A model generated the notes under the pieces. That model ran no database searches, was not told where the DNA came from, and saw only the letters and a program-made list of their open reading frames with translations. From the NCBI GenBank assembly GCA_037176885.1, contig JAWWNJ010000030.1, forward strand, positions 744,001-808,000: a stretch of 64,000 bases of DNA. Direction: 5' to 3'. The first letter of the stretch is position 1, and every line of letters starts with the position of its first letter. A program made the position numbers and the translations under genes. This stretch comes from Favolaschia claudopus. Taxonomy: Eukaryota > Basidiomycota > Agaricomycetes > Agaricales > Mycenaceae. This document shows, in pieces, positions 11,463-22,884 of this stretch.

Positions 11463-12581
11463 TATTAGTTTTGTGTCGTCGCAACTTAAGGCAACCGGCC
11501 CAGTATAGCTCAAGACAGCGAGACGGTCGTGAACTAGGGTGAAGGTCCGCTCTTGAATTCCCAAAGGAAGGCTTGGTAGAGCAGCGCGGTGACGCCTACA
11601 AAGCTTCGAGTTAGCCAGTGAATCTTAAAAGAAATGTAGATAAGTTACGCACTGTAGGGTTCGCTCGGTGGGAGCTGGAAGATATTTCTTGGCAAACTTG
11701 AAAGCGCGAGGACTATGCATGTGTAGAGAATGCCAGAATTCCATAGCTTGCGGGGAGTATCTCATGCCCTGCGTCCCGACGCCGCGATCCTCCTTATCTG
11801 ACTTCATCATTAGGCCTTCGAGCAACCCGGCAAATACATCGTCCCCGCGATATTTGCCGTTCAGTACACCAATTGCGTATCTAAGGGCGGGTGTTTTACT
11901 GTCCTATATAGCAATTGGTCAACGACCGGCCTGACCACGGTAAGTTTCACACAAAAAATCACACCTTTGCTTCGAAGATGTCTTGCAATCCGCGGCACTT
12001 GGTAAATAATATGCCCATATTCGTCCCCGTATAAATTTCGTTGGTGAATTTGAAATTCTCAGTATCAGGACATTCAATTCGGATTGCTTTTTTGAAGTTC
12101 TTGTTTGCGAGTAACGCCATCATACACTCGTTGCAAGCTGCGTCAGTTGATCGAGAGTGGACCACCTTCTTGCATGCTGACGAGAAAACCTTCAGCCTCG
12201 AGCGGTCATTCAGCCAGAGCCATCCATGAGCTTGTTGGGCATCCACACGATCTTTCTGAGCGGTAGAAAGTTTCTTGTAGGATGCTGCTCGTGGGTACAG
12301 TTCATGTGTAATTTTAGTAACCGACCTCCCGCCACCGCCATCAGCCCCTGGTCGACCGAGATATTGGGCGATGAGAGGCTCTTCTTTGGATGATAAACCC
12401 ATACATGGAAGAGCCTTTGAAGTCGATGCGATGGCGAGCTGACGCTGCGTATGAGGCAATGATTTGCTCTGCTCGGGTGGATCAACGGAGCGAGGATTTT
12501 CGGCAATCTTCTTGAAGATCGTGTCCACAGTGGGATGGCCACCTGCGCCTTATGGCGGTTAAAGTGCACTTTTATTAATTA

Positions 12582-12884
12582 GAGCTTATTAGCAACCGGT
12601 GAAAAACAAAATTTCACGCACAAGAACGTCATTCAAAAACCTCAAGTGGAGCAGCACTTTTTCACCGTTCCAAGAAAGGAAACAACGTGCCGATTCGTGC
12701 CGCATCGCTTGAGTTGCCTTTCTGAGCGACTTCCACGCTCACTGCTCTACTCACCGTCCTGCGAGCCTCTTGGAACGACGAGCAACAAGCTCTACCTTTC
12801 GCGGAAGCGTCCTATGTACTTTGTCATGATCGCCACTGGAGCGGGGAACGGCCGTGCGCCTGACCGCATCTCTCGATGACGTCG
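12582..12884. mobile_element. Left portion of the GAGCTTATTAGC MITE
   Basis: About 300 bp closely matching the left three quarters of the complete element at 23869-24262, starting with the same GAGCTTATTAGCAACCGGTG end after TA. Similarity stops after GATGACGTC. It lies just upstream of the P-like gene and may have displaced that gene's first exon. Confidence 0.8.
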
Positions 12885-13508
12885 GATTGTTGGTGAAACC
12901 CACCTTGGTAAGTATGTATGTATCCGGTTTCTCAATTTCGGTTCGCCTCATCAGTGATTTTGCTTGTTTGCGCTCAGATGAGTTCATTCTGCTAGAGATA
13001 CGAAGCTATGGGCTTCTACTACTCTTTTCAGTTTCAGATTTCTTCTCCAGTCAATGCACCGGGGTTTATCCATGCGGTCGAGCTGGGGCGAGTTATCGGA
13101 ATTGAGAAACTTACATTTCCTATTTGTTTTGGCGTATGCGCGGAGTTCTTCCTTGTGTATATCAATCAATGGATATATAAAGGGGAACTTTAACTCAACA
13201 GATAGTCAGTATTTTTTGGAGACTAAACAGACGCGGGGAAATGTCACACTGTGACAGTGAATTCCCACGGCTTCCCCGCGTCGATTTTTCTGGTCAATGC
13301 CGCGCTGGGGGGAACGTTGTTCCCCCCAGACCCCCCTCCTTTTGCCTGACGGCCCGTAGTTACTTCTGTATTTATTTTGCCTGTGTGCTTTTTTTATTTT
13401 TGTCATATTTTCACCAACTTTGAGCAATACTTGAGGGAGCTTTTGCGGGCGCCGGCCCGGACGGCTGGGGTTTTCCACCCCAGACCCCGACCGCTGCGCG
13501 GGGCAACG
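12885..13508. other. Spacer with no gene seen
   Basis: Short frames only, none with a motif. Around 13231-13285 there is an inverted CGCGGGGAA...TTCCCCGCG pair with GTCACACTGTGAC in its loop. Confidence 0.35.
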
Positions 13509-13635
13509 CTCGCCGCGGGGCCCACTGCGTGGTGCTACCGCTCGCCGCGGAGGCCCACTGCGTGGTGCTGTCGCTCGCCGCTGGGCCCACTGCGTGGTGC
13601 TGCCGCTCGCCGCGGAGGCCCGCTGCGCGGAGCCT
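13509..13635. repeat. GC-rich minisatellite, about four 32-33-bp units
   Basis: Units begin GCTCGCCGCGG and continue with GGCCCACTGCGTGGTGCT, repeated about four times with small changes. A minus-strand frame through it reads as repeats of ASxSTTQWA, but nothing else supports a protein. Confidence 0.85.
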
Positions 13636-13700
13636 GTGTATTCTCACGGTAGTATATAATGAGTTACATGTATGTTAGGGACTTCTGGCATGTGCTACTA

Positions 13701-14748
13701 AGGTAGGCGTCAGTCACTTGCAACGAGCGGTCACATGACGTGTCATGTCACGCGTAACGCGGCAAAAATTTCGACACGAAAACAAAACCTGCTGGATTTA
13801 GCTCAATTTCAACGATTCTGAGGTCGAAAAAATTTGGGTCATTATGTAATCATAACTGGAGATAGGAATATGTTTTCTGAGATTTCCCTAGTCACCATTG
13901 TATGATGCCCCAAGATGTTGCGCACTGCAGCCAATGTTCACGGTTTAGTGTGTATGCTGTTGTGCTGGCGGGTTGCTGGTAATTGGTGGGATCCTACCCT
14001 ATATGGTGCGTGAGAATTTTACATAAGCGGCAAATTTCGCCATCATCCCGAACCAAGATGGCTCCAATCGCCGAAAAACTCATTTCTGCATTCAAAAAAA
14101 AATGGGTGGGAAGAATGGTCTACTGCTCCATCCCAAGACAATAGAGAGTTTGCGGTGAGCCGCCAGAAGCCACCTGGTGGCTCCGACGGCATGCGGATTG
14201 GAGCGGCTACGTCATGTGGCGGCTCGTTAAGCGGCTCATCGCGCGCGGTCCTTAGCACAATTTTGAGGTTGGGTACCTTGCATACTTGACTATACCTTCA
14301 GCCAATGAGAGTTCGTTGTCCAAACGTGCATAATTGTTTTGAATTGAAGCAATTTCCAGCGTCAACCGAAGTCTTCGGCTCGAATGTGCGATAGCGTCAG
14401 ATTTTCAGATCCAATTTTCTTCGTGTGTGTATGGTTCAATATATAGATGACTAAGTACTAAGAATACACTCGCAAAACCAAATTTGAACCAGTCTTACCA
14501 GCCGCCAAACGAGCCGCCAGACAGCATAGCCGCTCCAATCCGCATGCCATTAGAGCCGCCAGGTGGCTTCTGGCGGCTCACCGCAAACTCTCTAATATTT
14601 TTGAATTCTGAGACCAGGGATGTCTTGCATTTGCTCAAATACACCACTTCTAGGTCCCACTTTTTACCCTAATGTTTTGTGGCCAGAGCTTAATGGCTGT
14701 CACACTTTGGTCATGTGACCGCTCGTTGTAAGTGACTGACGCCTACCT
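13701..14748. mobile_element. 1048-bp TA-flanked TIR element with a nested MITE
   Basis: 39-bp inverted ends (13701-13739 and 14710-14748, one mismatch) starting AGGTAGGCGTCAGTCACTT, flanked by TA. Non-coding apart from the MITE inserted at 14144-14592. Confidence 0.8.
14144..14592. mobile_element. 449-bp GAGAGTTTGCGG MITE nested in the element at 13701
   Basis: Long inverted ends beginning GAGAGTTTGCGGTGAGCCGC, about 70-100 bp, flanked by TA. The sequence GAGCCGCCAGAAGCCACCTGG is shared by both arms. The shorter element at 58483 has related ends. Confidence 0.8.
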
Positions 14749-14749
14749 T

Positions 14750-15502
14750 AGAGGCTACCAGTCATTTTTGGTACGTTCCCCGCGTTTTGTTTGGTGGTGG
14801 GAAAATTGTGTGACAGTGACAGCGTGACTGATCCCCGCGTCAGTTTAAATTCCGTATTTTTGAAACGGTGATAGAAATTTGAGGTTTCGAGTCAGACGAA
14901 CCTTATCCGACACTCTAGTACTAATCGAATCGAAATGAAGCGGATCTTGCGCTAGAACAAAGTCAGTCAGTCAATTGCTGGTTCGAGTGAAAAGAAAAGA
15001 TGGCGACTCAGAGACCGACAGGTAATAGTTCAGGATGAAGACGAAACACATGGACAACTGAACAAATTCCACAAAATTCGGCAGTGGATGAATTTAGAGA
15101 AATTGATTGAATGACAATCAAGATCCGCCGAGGTGTCCAAGCCAAAGAGGCGAAGCATCAGATTCTAAGCTACTGTACAATTATGTTCAATTTCGTCAAC
15201 TGCGCGTCACGCCCACCTCTGTTGAACGGAATTTTCACCCTTCAAAATTCCTTCAAAATGCTGTTTTTCGTGAAGAATTCACTTACCAAGTAGAGTAGTA
15301 AGGCCCTTCTGGTGAATGTTGAACTCTCAACATCTTGTTTCAGTCGAAGTAATTTTCAACCGGATCCTCAGCCTCAAGCCCAGTGAGAATCCCTTCTGGG
15401 CTAGTCTGCCCAAATACGCTCCCATCTGTGCAATTTCGGGACCCAGATTTGAGCATCTCAGCCCATCCGTCAACACCTCAGAACAGAAAATATAGACTTT
15501 TT
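14750..15502. other. Spacer with no gene seen
   Basis: Short frames without motifs; no paired repeats beyond short ones. Confidence 0.35.
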
Positions 15503-15817
15503 TGTAAACCTGCCCGGTTCACCGTGCCGATCAGACGCTTACGTAGTCAGTTGCTCCTTGTCGTCTACCGTCTTGTCGTCGTCGTCCTGCCCGCCTGTGG
15601 CTCGCCTACGGAATACAGCGTGGTCTTGTTGGATCTGCTGTGTGATTGTTCTTTAGTGTTGCGTGTAAGAACAATCACACAGCAGATCCAACAAGACCAC
15701 GCTGTATTCCGTAGGCGAGCCACAGGCGGGCAGGACGACGACGACAAGACGGTAGACGACAAGGAGCAACTGACTACGTAAGCGTCTGATCGGCACGGTG
15801 AACCGGGCAGGTTTACA
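15503..15817. repeat. Perfect 151-bp-arm hairpin with 13-nt loop
   Basis: 15503-15653 and 15667-15817 are exact inverted copies as far as I can compare them, around the loop 15654-15666 (TAGTGTTGCGTGT). Arms start TGTAAACCTGCCCGG. No internal element ends and no clear target duplication; T-rich sequence lies on both sides. Overlapping ORFs on both strands here are by-products of the symmetry. It could be a foldback element, a recent palindromic duplication, or an assembly or library artefact. Confidence 0.95.
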
Positions 15818-15899
15818 TTTTTGTCTGGGCTGAAATGCTCCCATACGCTCAGCCATGCTTAGCTCTGTCTCCGTCTGTCCCGCTTATTTGTATCGCATA

Positions 15900-17740
15900 T
15901 ATCGAATATAATTGAATAAATCCAATGGAATTCCATTTCGAGCTACCGAATACACAAATCGTACACGAGGAAAATACCAAGTCCAGCCACCGGGCTACGA
16001 CTACGCGCACACCAACCCACACCTACCCATCCGCCCGACCCGCCTGCCCACCGCTCCAGTCCCAATCATGTACGAGGGTACAATCCAGCACCTGTTGATA
16101 AAACACTCGAGGTCGGCGACATACAACTTACTTTGAGTGGCGCGCGATGGGAACTGATATATTGATGCAGAGGTTAGCGAGACATGCGTCCGACTGGTGC
16201 GATGCCCACCTCGACCCACGACATCCAGATTTGGGTGTTGTGTTGCAGCAGAAGTCTTGATTGCATAGCGGGTGCCGGCGGTGTCGTCGGAGTCGGTGGA
16301 GATCTAGAAGGCCTAACGACAACGTTGAGAAAAGAATCAACTATAAATGAATCGCCTATGCACTCGTGTGCCGCACAATTATCTTAGATACGGCTACAGA
16401 AAGGAGTGATTAGAACAGAGATATGAACGGAGACGAATGTAGACATACCAGAAAGACTTGAAGAGAGGGAAGACGGCGGGCTCCCCGCAGCGTGAAAAGA
16501 CTTTAGACTGCCCAAAGCACATCAGCTCCGTCCAGACAAGAAAAAAGGACTTACATCCGCCGGAAGAACTCGACGCGAGTATCAAAGAGACATTAGCACA
16601 GGTGCTATCCCGCACCCAACTTGATTGAGCCTTGCTCGAGGTATGCCTAGTGCGGTAGGAAGTACAGCTAGCTTGCATAAGGGGAGAAAGCGCAGAAGTC
16701 CAGACTCACCTTGCCAACGACAAAATCGCCCACGACACTCTGCCTTCCCAGAACGACCAGCCGAGCTTGCGCTGTGGAGGTCTATACCAACTGGGAACAA
16801 CGTATGTACAACGCCATCCCACAATCTCCGACGTCGCCCGTCCCGCCAAACTCAGGATCAACCTGAAAAGACATTCAGTGCGTGCAACAGTAGCCAGCGG
16901 GAAACGTTACGGCGCTCATTTGTCGTTGCATTGCTAACGAACCAAAGCGGCAGTGGAGGTTAGAGCGCAATTTCAATGATAGAAATGATATTTACTTAGC
17001 GTTGTTGGCGGCGATTCTTCCACACAACTCGCATGGGATATAGTGAACGACAAAATCTTGATAGAAGACGAGATCTACGAAGGAAGGAGAGGGGCGGGGC
17101 GGATGCGGGGCAGGCAGAGGAGGGAGGTCGCGGTAAGTCGACGATACTCTAAAGTCCATTTCCTCGTATTGACGAAGTTGAAGAAAAACAGGGCGCGGAG
17201 GACAGCGAGGCGTATGGCGGGGGAATCAACCTTCCCAGGTGTAAAGTCAGTGGACGAAAACAGTGCGAAGGTAGGAGGGAAATGCACACTGCGAACGTTC
17301 AACGAAGCCTACTGCCTGTGAAACTCCACACCGGCAGCAGTACATTGTTACACCATCCAGAAGCCTCGCGTTTCCGTCCGCTCCATTGCCACGGCCAGCC
17401 ACGAAAGGAAGCTGGTTGGCACGTTGTCGAGATTGTTGGAGGACGCTTTCCGTAGTGGGTAGCTGAGTAGAGCAGATCCGCCAGAAAAGAAGTTGGTCGA
17501 TGCAGCAGCGGAGGAGACGGGCCACTGTGGACTGCGACGAAGACAGAGGAGAGAGACGGAGGGGAGATGGTAGTGGTACGGGTACAAGATGCGTTTCAAA
17601 CTCCGCTCCTCGTTCTCCCGCCTTTTACACGCTGAATCGGCGTCAGACTTGCGTCAGACAAAGTCGCGTCAACAAGAAAACGAAGAAAACGACCTCGAAG
17701 CTAGGAATTTTCTCCTCGATTTGTCCTCGATCGTGAGTTT
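15900..17740 (-). other. Possible decayed multi-exon gene, unresolved
   Basis: Minus-strand splice-like signals are unusually good here: GGCAAG followed by GTGAGT near 16706-16711, GTAAGTCC near 16550, and GTAAGTTG near 16131 with a CAACAG acceptor downstream. Open pieces such as RLVVLGRQSVVGDFVVGK (near 16720-16780) resemble the start of a small GTPase but lack the GxxxxGKS/T loop, and I could not join exons in a consistent frame. Possibly a pseudogene; no function assigned. Confidence 0.2.
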
Positions 17741-17749
17741 CTTGAGACA

Positions 17750-18299
17750 AATATAGAAATTGCATATGGGCTGCCGCAGATATTAACAGATGGAACAGAA
17801 TTGACCAGATTCGGCCATACGAGCCCAGACGGGATTTTCACTGGGCCTCAAGCGTGAATTCTTTGCTCAAACCAAAGCTGTAAAATAGCTGAACCAGATC
17901 TCATGACAATCCTAAGAGAGAAATCTGGACCTGCATACTGAATTTTTTCTGAGCTCCCGGGCACAAGCTTGGGGGTTGTCAAAAAATTTGCCCTGTCATG
18001 CCGCACCAGGACCACTGCCGAAAGTGTGAAATTGGTTCCAGCACAACACACCTCACTCCCTTGTCAATTTGAGCGTAATTGTACTCTACAGTACCCTAGG
18101 GAGACTGCGGAGTACCGATCTGGTGTTTGCCTTTTCCCGTTGTGCGTTGAGGCTGGTGCGAGTAAGTTGAACATAGTTATCATAAAAGGATATGTGACGG
18201 GCGGTATCCGAGGTCTGTATTGTTTGCCGATCACGGGGATCACGCAATCTGTGATCAAATTACTTCACCATCAGCGTGGTGCTCCTGGTTTCCATACTA
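17750..18299. other. Spacer with no gene seen
   Basis: Short frames only. It does not obviously continue the integrase-like gene interrupted at 18900. Confidence 0.3.
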
Positions 18300-18900
18300 A
18301 GATAGAGAGCGTGGGATCCCCGCACCCTTATGTCAGCATCACACTGTGACATTGTCAAGTTCGACGTCGAGGGCTTATAGCACGATGCTAAGGTCCAGAT
18401 TGGGAATTTTGCCCAATACAAGTCTTAGATAGAGGTTCAATGAAGGGTTCCTATTGGGCAGAGTTGCCAAAATGTCCCCTGGTCTCTTGCTATATGACCC
18501 ACAAAAAAATTCAGACCACTTTTTTTCTGAGTGTTTCTATGTGGTTTTCTCACCAAATGGGACACTTTTCAAAAAATTCGGAGGAAAATTTGGCCAGCAC
18601 AGCCACATGATAGTCATCTCGGCATGCTTCGGCAGCTCGCTTAAGGGTGGGACCTGTCAAACCTTTGCGGCGCAATGAGTGACAGAACCTCGTTGCAGTG
18701 TGGAAGGTGCTTTTCAAACCAAAAACCAAAATTTCAGAGCCGAAACAGCGAGAATGTCTTCTAAGTCTGTAGGTCAGCCCTTCCGCAGGCCGGAAAGAGC
18801 ACGAAATTTTTTGTGCGACTGGGGATTTGGCCGTGGGAACGATTAATAAGCGTTACATAACGTGCTTAAGTAAGGTGCGGGGATCCCACGCTCTCTATCT
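18300..18900. mobile_element. 601-bp TA-flanked MITE (AGATAGAGAGCGTGGG ends)
   Basis: Inverted ends AGATAGAGAGCGTGGGATCC with flanking TA at 18298-18299 and 18901-18902. A related right end of about 60 bp is at 40633-40691. The junction supplies the stop codon that ends the integrase-like fragment. Confidence 0.8.
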
Positions 18901-19583
18901 TATGCATTCTCTTCCAAGAAGTCCAAAAACAGATGACCAATCGCTCCCACCGTTCGACAGTTAGGAACGACATTCATCTTGAGCAGATAGGCTGTCCATT
19001 TGTCTTTGTACGCATAAATAGGAAGCCCCAACCCTCCCATCTTAAGAGCACCTGCCGCCAGCTTCTCATGCCCGTCCGAAGAAACCTCGTGGTAGGGACC
19101 AATTGCGGACAAAGACTGACGTACTACAGTAGATTTCTTTCTTCCCGGATAACGTTGATTGAAGCCTTCAGGGAAATGCTCCAACATTGTGGTGTGCACA
19201 GCATCGCTATGAGATGTTGAGTTAGATCCTTATAAGAACAAAGTGAGAACTGACCGTGAAACCATTATGCCCTTGTCTTTCAACTTGTCCTTGACGAACC
19301 TCGGGCCATTGTTTTGAGTGACGTCTTGTTCCACTTCGTCGAGAATGGCCTGAACAGTGGCTTCATGTGGACGAGTCCGACTGTCCCGCCGCACAGATGG
19401 AATTTCCAATCGACGCTCAATCTGATTCAGTTTGGCGATGCTAAATGTATGTTGAAAATAAAATCGGGTAAAAATTGATCTATAAACTTGCCCAATCTGC
19501 AGGTTGTGGTCCTCTTGTAAACGTGAAAGCTTCTCATTTTGTTTGAGTCCCCATTTTACGTATTTCAGCAAGGAATCTTTCAA
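18900..19583 (-). pseudogene. Integrase-like (DDE/rve-type) fragment, truncated by a MITE
   Basis: Exons 19583-19492, 19440-19255 and 19206-18900 join in frame. The N-terminal helical part has DSLLKYVKWGLKQNEKL and NGPRFVKDKLKDKGIMVSRD. The segment PEGFNQRYPGRKK then leads to a start of an integrase core, EVSSDGHEKLAAGALKMGG (first Asp in SSDGHEKL) and GLPIYAYKDKWTAYLLKM, ending at GHLFLDFLEENA. I recognise this arrangement from fungal proteins annotated as integrase-core proteins; the second Asp and the Glu are missing because the gene stops at the MITE. The first intron (19491-19441) has a GC donor (GCAAGT) and AG acceptor. The true start is upstream of 19583: codons reading DPPDDV precede it in frame. 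Confidence 0.65.
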
Positions 19584-19619
19584 GACATCGTCCGGGGGAT
19601 CTTTGAGATGATTTTATCA

Positions 19620-21199
19620 ATGAGGCAAACTGTAGGTAGAACAGTCGAACGTACATTCTTTCCTTCCATAACCATTTTTACCTCGAACGTTAGGCATTGT
19701 ACGGTGTTGATTGAGAAGAAGCTCGAAACCAAGGAGCGAATCTGAAGTGAAATCTTTGACAAGCCTTGGGCGTGTGCTGCGCCGCATCCATCATCGCTAT
19801 GCCCTGATCCGATTTAGGTGCTGGTCTGCCTTACAAGACGGAGCCTCCTTCGCGCGGATGAGCGCAGACAGTAAATACATTAAGATAAAATAACGCGAAC
19901 GCAGGCACAAAACACCTCAGAAAACGAAGAACGCGAACAGAGGGAAGACCTAAAGCAACGGAAGCCCAAATCAGGAAAATAGCATTCTCAAAGAAGCAAA
20001 AGGTATTTAAAATACAATTACCAAACAGAGACGCGAATTTACCTATAGCTGTCTGGAGCTCAGAAAGGCTCGGGAAGGGTATTTAGCTAGTCTCTGAGCA
20101 TGACTTTGGTGTAAGTGGCGGTGAAACACTCATGTATGTAATTGTCGGTAAAATTGGCAGTGGGTCGCTCGATACGCGAGTCACATCATGGCGTGACTCG
20201 CGCAACACGGTCTCTCAAAAAAATGCTCAAGGTACAACAGCTGGTGGAAAAATCTGTTTGAATGGACTCCACGTCCATCGAATACCGATTTTGAATGATC
20301 TTCATAAATTCTCACGTCCACTGGGGTCATAAAAAATGCAACACGCACTGATGTTAACACCAAAACCAGCTTTTATGCCTTCAACGAGTGTCCGGAAGAC
20401 AATGCAAGGCAAATGCAAGGCCTCTAGAAGCAATTTGAGCAGTCTACAGACATGTATCCAGCATTAGATATGCCCTTTGCCTCCAACACGCAGAAAATCG
20501 CGCACCCGCAGGCTGCGGGATCTGCCGCGGCGGCGGCACTGCGGCTTAATGACAATGGTGGGAAATCATTACTGTATATGGGAGGGGAGGGGGGGAGGGG
20601 GGGTCAGCCCAAGCCCTTAAAAAAAAAAATTCGACCCTATATCCGATTTTCGAATCCCGATTCCCCCTTGACATATCAAGAATATGAGCGAGTCGGCGCC
20701 CTGCCCAATTAGGTATCAAAGGCTGGCATCGGCCGAAATCGAACCGTATCGATCTCGGCTACCGTACTAGGGAGGTGGTCAATGGAGGTCGGCGGCGTCC
20801 GCCGGTTCTTAGATGCAGCAAATGGCCGTTGACTTCCAGCGGTTGCGAGCGGTTTTACATTTCGGTGCAGTGTCCTAAAAAGGTGATTGTTGGTCGTCGG
20901 CGATGTGGTGACCGTCATCAATCACTGGCGGATGGCGCCCCGGCTGACCTCGGGTTTTCCGGGCATATTAAAATTTCCGGTCCGGCTGCTGCCGGACTAC
21001 TATATCGGGTAATTTCTCGCTGATTGCCGGGCTGTGAACAATTGAGCCAGTGAACAAAACGCGTAACGCGTAACAGCCAGTGAACAATCGGTCGAAATGA
21101 TACAGTACTGTACTATTTCGACCGTAGATTCAAGTATACTCGGTGTCCACAAAAGTAACCGGAAATGCCGATATTTCGACGCGATCACGTGAGACGAGC
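19620..21199. other. Spacer with no gene seen
   Basis: No frame with a motif. Notable only for a G-run (about 20580-20605) next to an A-run, and an imperfect palindrome GGTCGAAAT...ATTTCGACC near 21090-21123. Confidence 0.35.
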
Positions 21200-21854
21200 T
21201 AGTGCTGGCCATAAATATGATACGAAAAAATATATTATGAATATATTCAAATAAATATGAATACGATACGGTGCTCGACCCCTTCACTGAATATGAATAC
21301 GGGTGAATATGAATATGCCAGAATATGGAATATATTTGAATACGTTTTAATACCACTGCGGCGTGATTTGGCCCCTCGGCGGTGGCTCCCGGCCGAAATT
21401 TTCAGGGTAATCATTGGTCTATACTGTATCAGTCCTGAACACGACAATCAGCCTCCCGTGGTCTTCCGAGGCATTCGGCATAGATCCGACCAGTCTCTCG
21501 GGCATCTCGGATAAACATTCCATACCGGCATCCTTGGTCTCCGAGCCGTCCCATGTTGAGGTTTGACCTTTTGTATGGTGCAGGTCATTCAGGACGCTGA
21601 ATGGACGGAATATGAATGATAATCAAGCATGTTGAACACCTATTTGACTTGGTTATTATGCCTGCTATAGTAAGTTTCAGGTGAGAGAATATATTCAAAT
21701 ATATTCATAATATATTCGTATTCAGCCGCTATGAATATGAATACGATACACTACAAATACGATACGCCGCTGGCGTATTCCGAATTTCGAAATACGTTTG
21801 AATATGAATACGATACGGAAAATTCGTATCGTATCGTATTTATGGCCAGCACTA
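21200..21854. mobile_element. hAT-like MITE rich in GAATACGATAC repeats
   Basis: Ends TAGTGCTGGCCATAAATA and inverse, close to the TAGTGCTGCC ends of the hAT elements at 48-58 kb. Interior is AT-rich with many copies of ATATGAATACGATAC-type words on both strands. I did not find an 8-bp duplication, so the exact ends are uncertain. Confidence 0.65.
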
Positions 21855-22097
21855 TTCAAGTAACGCGTCACAACGACCTCTGAATTGAAGCTATTTAATT
21901 TTCGTAACACGTCACAACATCGGAAAGTTGAATCTAAACAATAACATGTCACACCCGGTGAATCTATGGTCGAAATAGTACAGTATGGTCTCGCAGCTCC
22001 ATCCAATGTTCAGGACCGCAAACAAGGAATTTGCTCTGGATGTCACACATGTCACACCAGTGTGACTGAACATTGAAATGCATAAGTATTGCTCATA

Positions 22098-22263
22098 CAG
22101 TCGAAGCTGTCATAACCCATAGGCCCCGGTTAGGTCCACAAGGTATGGCATATGACAGATTTATGGGTTATCCCAGCCAAAAGTCAGTCAAAATTCCCGA
22201 AAAATGTATGGGTTAAGGCAGATTATGGGTTACGAGAGCTATGGGTTATGACAGCTTCGACTG
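22098..22263. mobile_element. 166-bp pogo-like MITE, copy 2
   Basis: Same element as 11297-11462, inverted, with TA flanks at 22096-22097 and 22264-22265. The two copies appear identical over all 166 bases. Confidence 0.9.
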
Positions 22264-22749
22264 TAGTGCATAAGGTTTGGAGGGGCATACTTCGGCTAGA
22301 TTCTTTTTCACGCACATAAGTACTCTACTTTGTGAACAAAACTTTACTTATGCCGGGCAACAACGTTCTGACGTTCTGGAGGATGAACCACCAATCAAAT
22401 TTCTGACTAGCTTATCATCATGATAGAATACCTATCCACTCAGAACCGTGGTCTCTCTATACAGACACTATAACTGAGCAAGCTGCAACATTGATATCAT
22501 TTATTTTCATCGCCTCTTTACAGCAACTTTCTGGGAAACTAATGGCGCCAGAACCTGCCCCTCTGTACCGTGTATGAAATAGAGAACTGTATTTTCCCTT
22601 GATTTTCCCTTCCGTTAAGCAGCCTCGGGCAGGGTCAAGGACAGGTGCACCATTAGTTGAAAAGGATGCACCATCACGCTGCAATCAGTCTGGATCAGTA
22701 GGGATCAGGATGGATCACTCGGAAGAACATCGTATCACTCGGAGCATGC

Positions 22750-22884
22750 CAATCTCACCACAGGTCAAATACTCCTCAGCGTTCTTGACGTTAAAGATGC
22801 AGACTTGCTCGCTGTAGGCAGAATTTCGACCCAACAATTGGCTGAATTGTTTGCAGTTTATCCGCGACTTTTCTCAGGTCGACC
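22750..22884 (+). pseudogene. Fragment of the repeat-family gene found at 58751-61975
   Basis: The plus strand encodes LLSVLDVKDADLLAVGRI and AELFAVYPRL, matching residues of the large minus-strand gene (60430-60580 region) at DNA level with a few substitutions and a small deletion. It stops where a hairpin begins at 22885. This second copy shows the family is dispersed in the genome. Confidence 0.75.

Larger units (their letters stand above)
7821..12528 (-). pseudogene. Broken multi-exon transposase, tentatively P-element/THAP9-like
   Basis: A long minus-strand gene assembled from co-linear exons. The N-terminal part (12528-11963) has a C-x2-C cluster (CNECMMALL) and ends near GLQDIFEA. Next comes a helical domain with RGDDVFAGLLEGLMMKSDKE and SPRAFKFAKKYLPAPTERTL, then LSCDDTKL (probable first Asp), YASDGTAVERS (probable second Asp), DRQDDPAATRFLS, VYLFVFGELIDAYQSR and EPVEHTFGVSRDINKDFTF. 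The C-terminal tail is variable and includes VYEHMNGGQFRGVPQALK. The order matches a repetitive agaricomycete family that I associate with P-type transposases; that label is from memory, not a search. Damage: a MITE in the exon after DDTKL (11297-11462), a TAG at 10948-10950 just before YASDG, a TGA near 10551, and a 689-bp MITE inside an intron (8506-9194). The 5' end is unclear; the first exon may lie beyond a MITE fragment at 12582. Confidence 0.55.

Noticed and set aside
13377..13652. Open frames across the GC-rich minisatellite
   Set aside because: Repetitive peptides are produced by the 33-bp units in several frames and on both strands.
15383..15856. Long overlapping frames on both strands through the hairpin
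   Set aside because: They exist because the sequence is a perfect palindrome; their translations are mirror images, not a protein family.
16650..16850. Small GTPase start (LVVLGRQSVVGDFVVGK)
   Set aside because: The nucleotide-binding loop GxxxxGKS/T is absent and downstream exons do not continue a GTPase.
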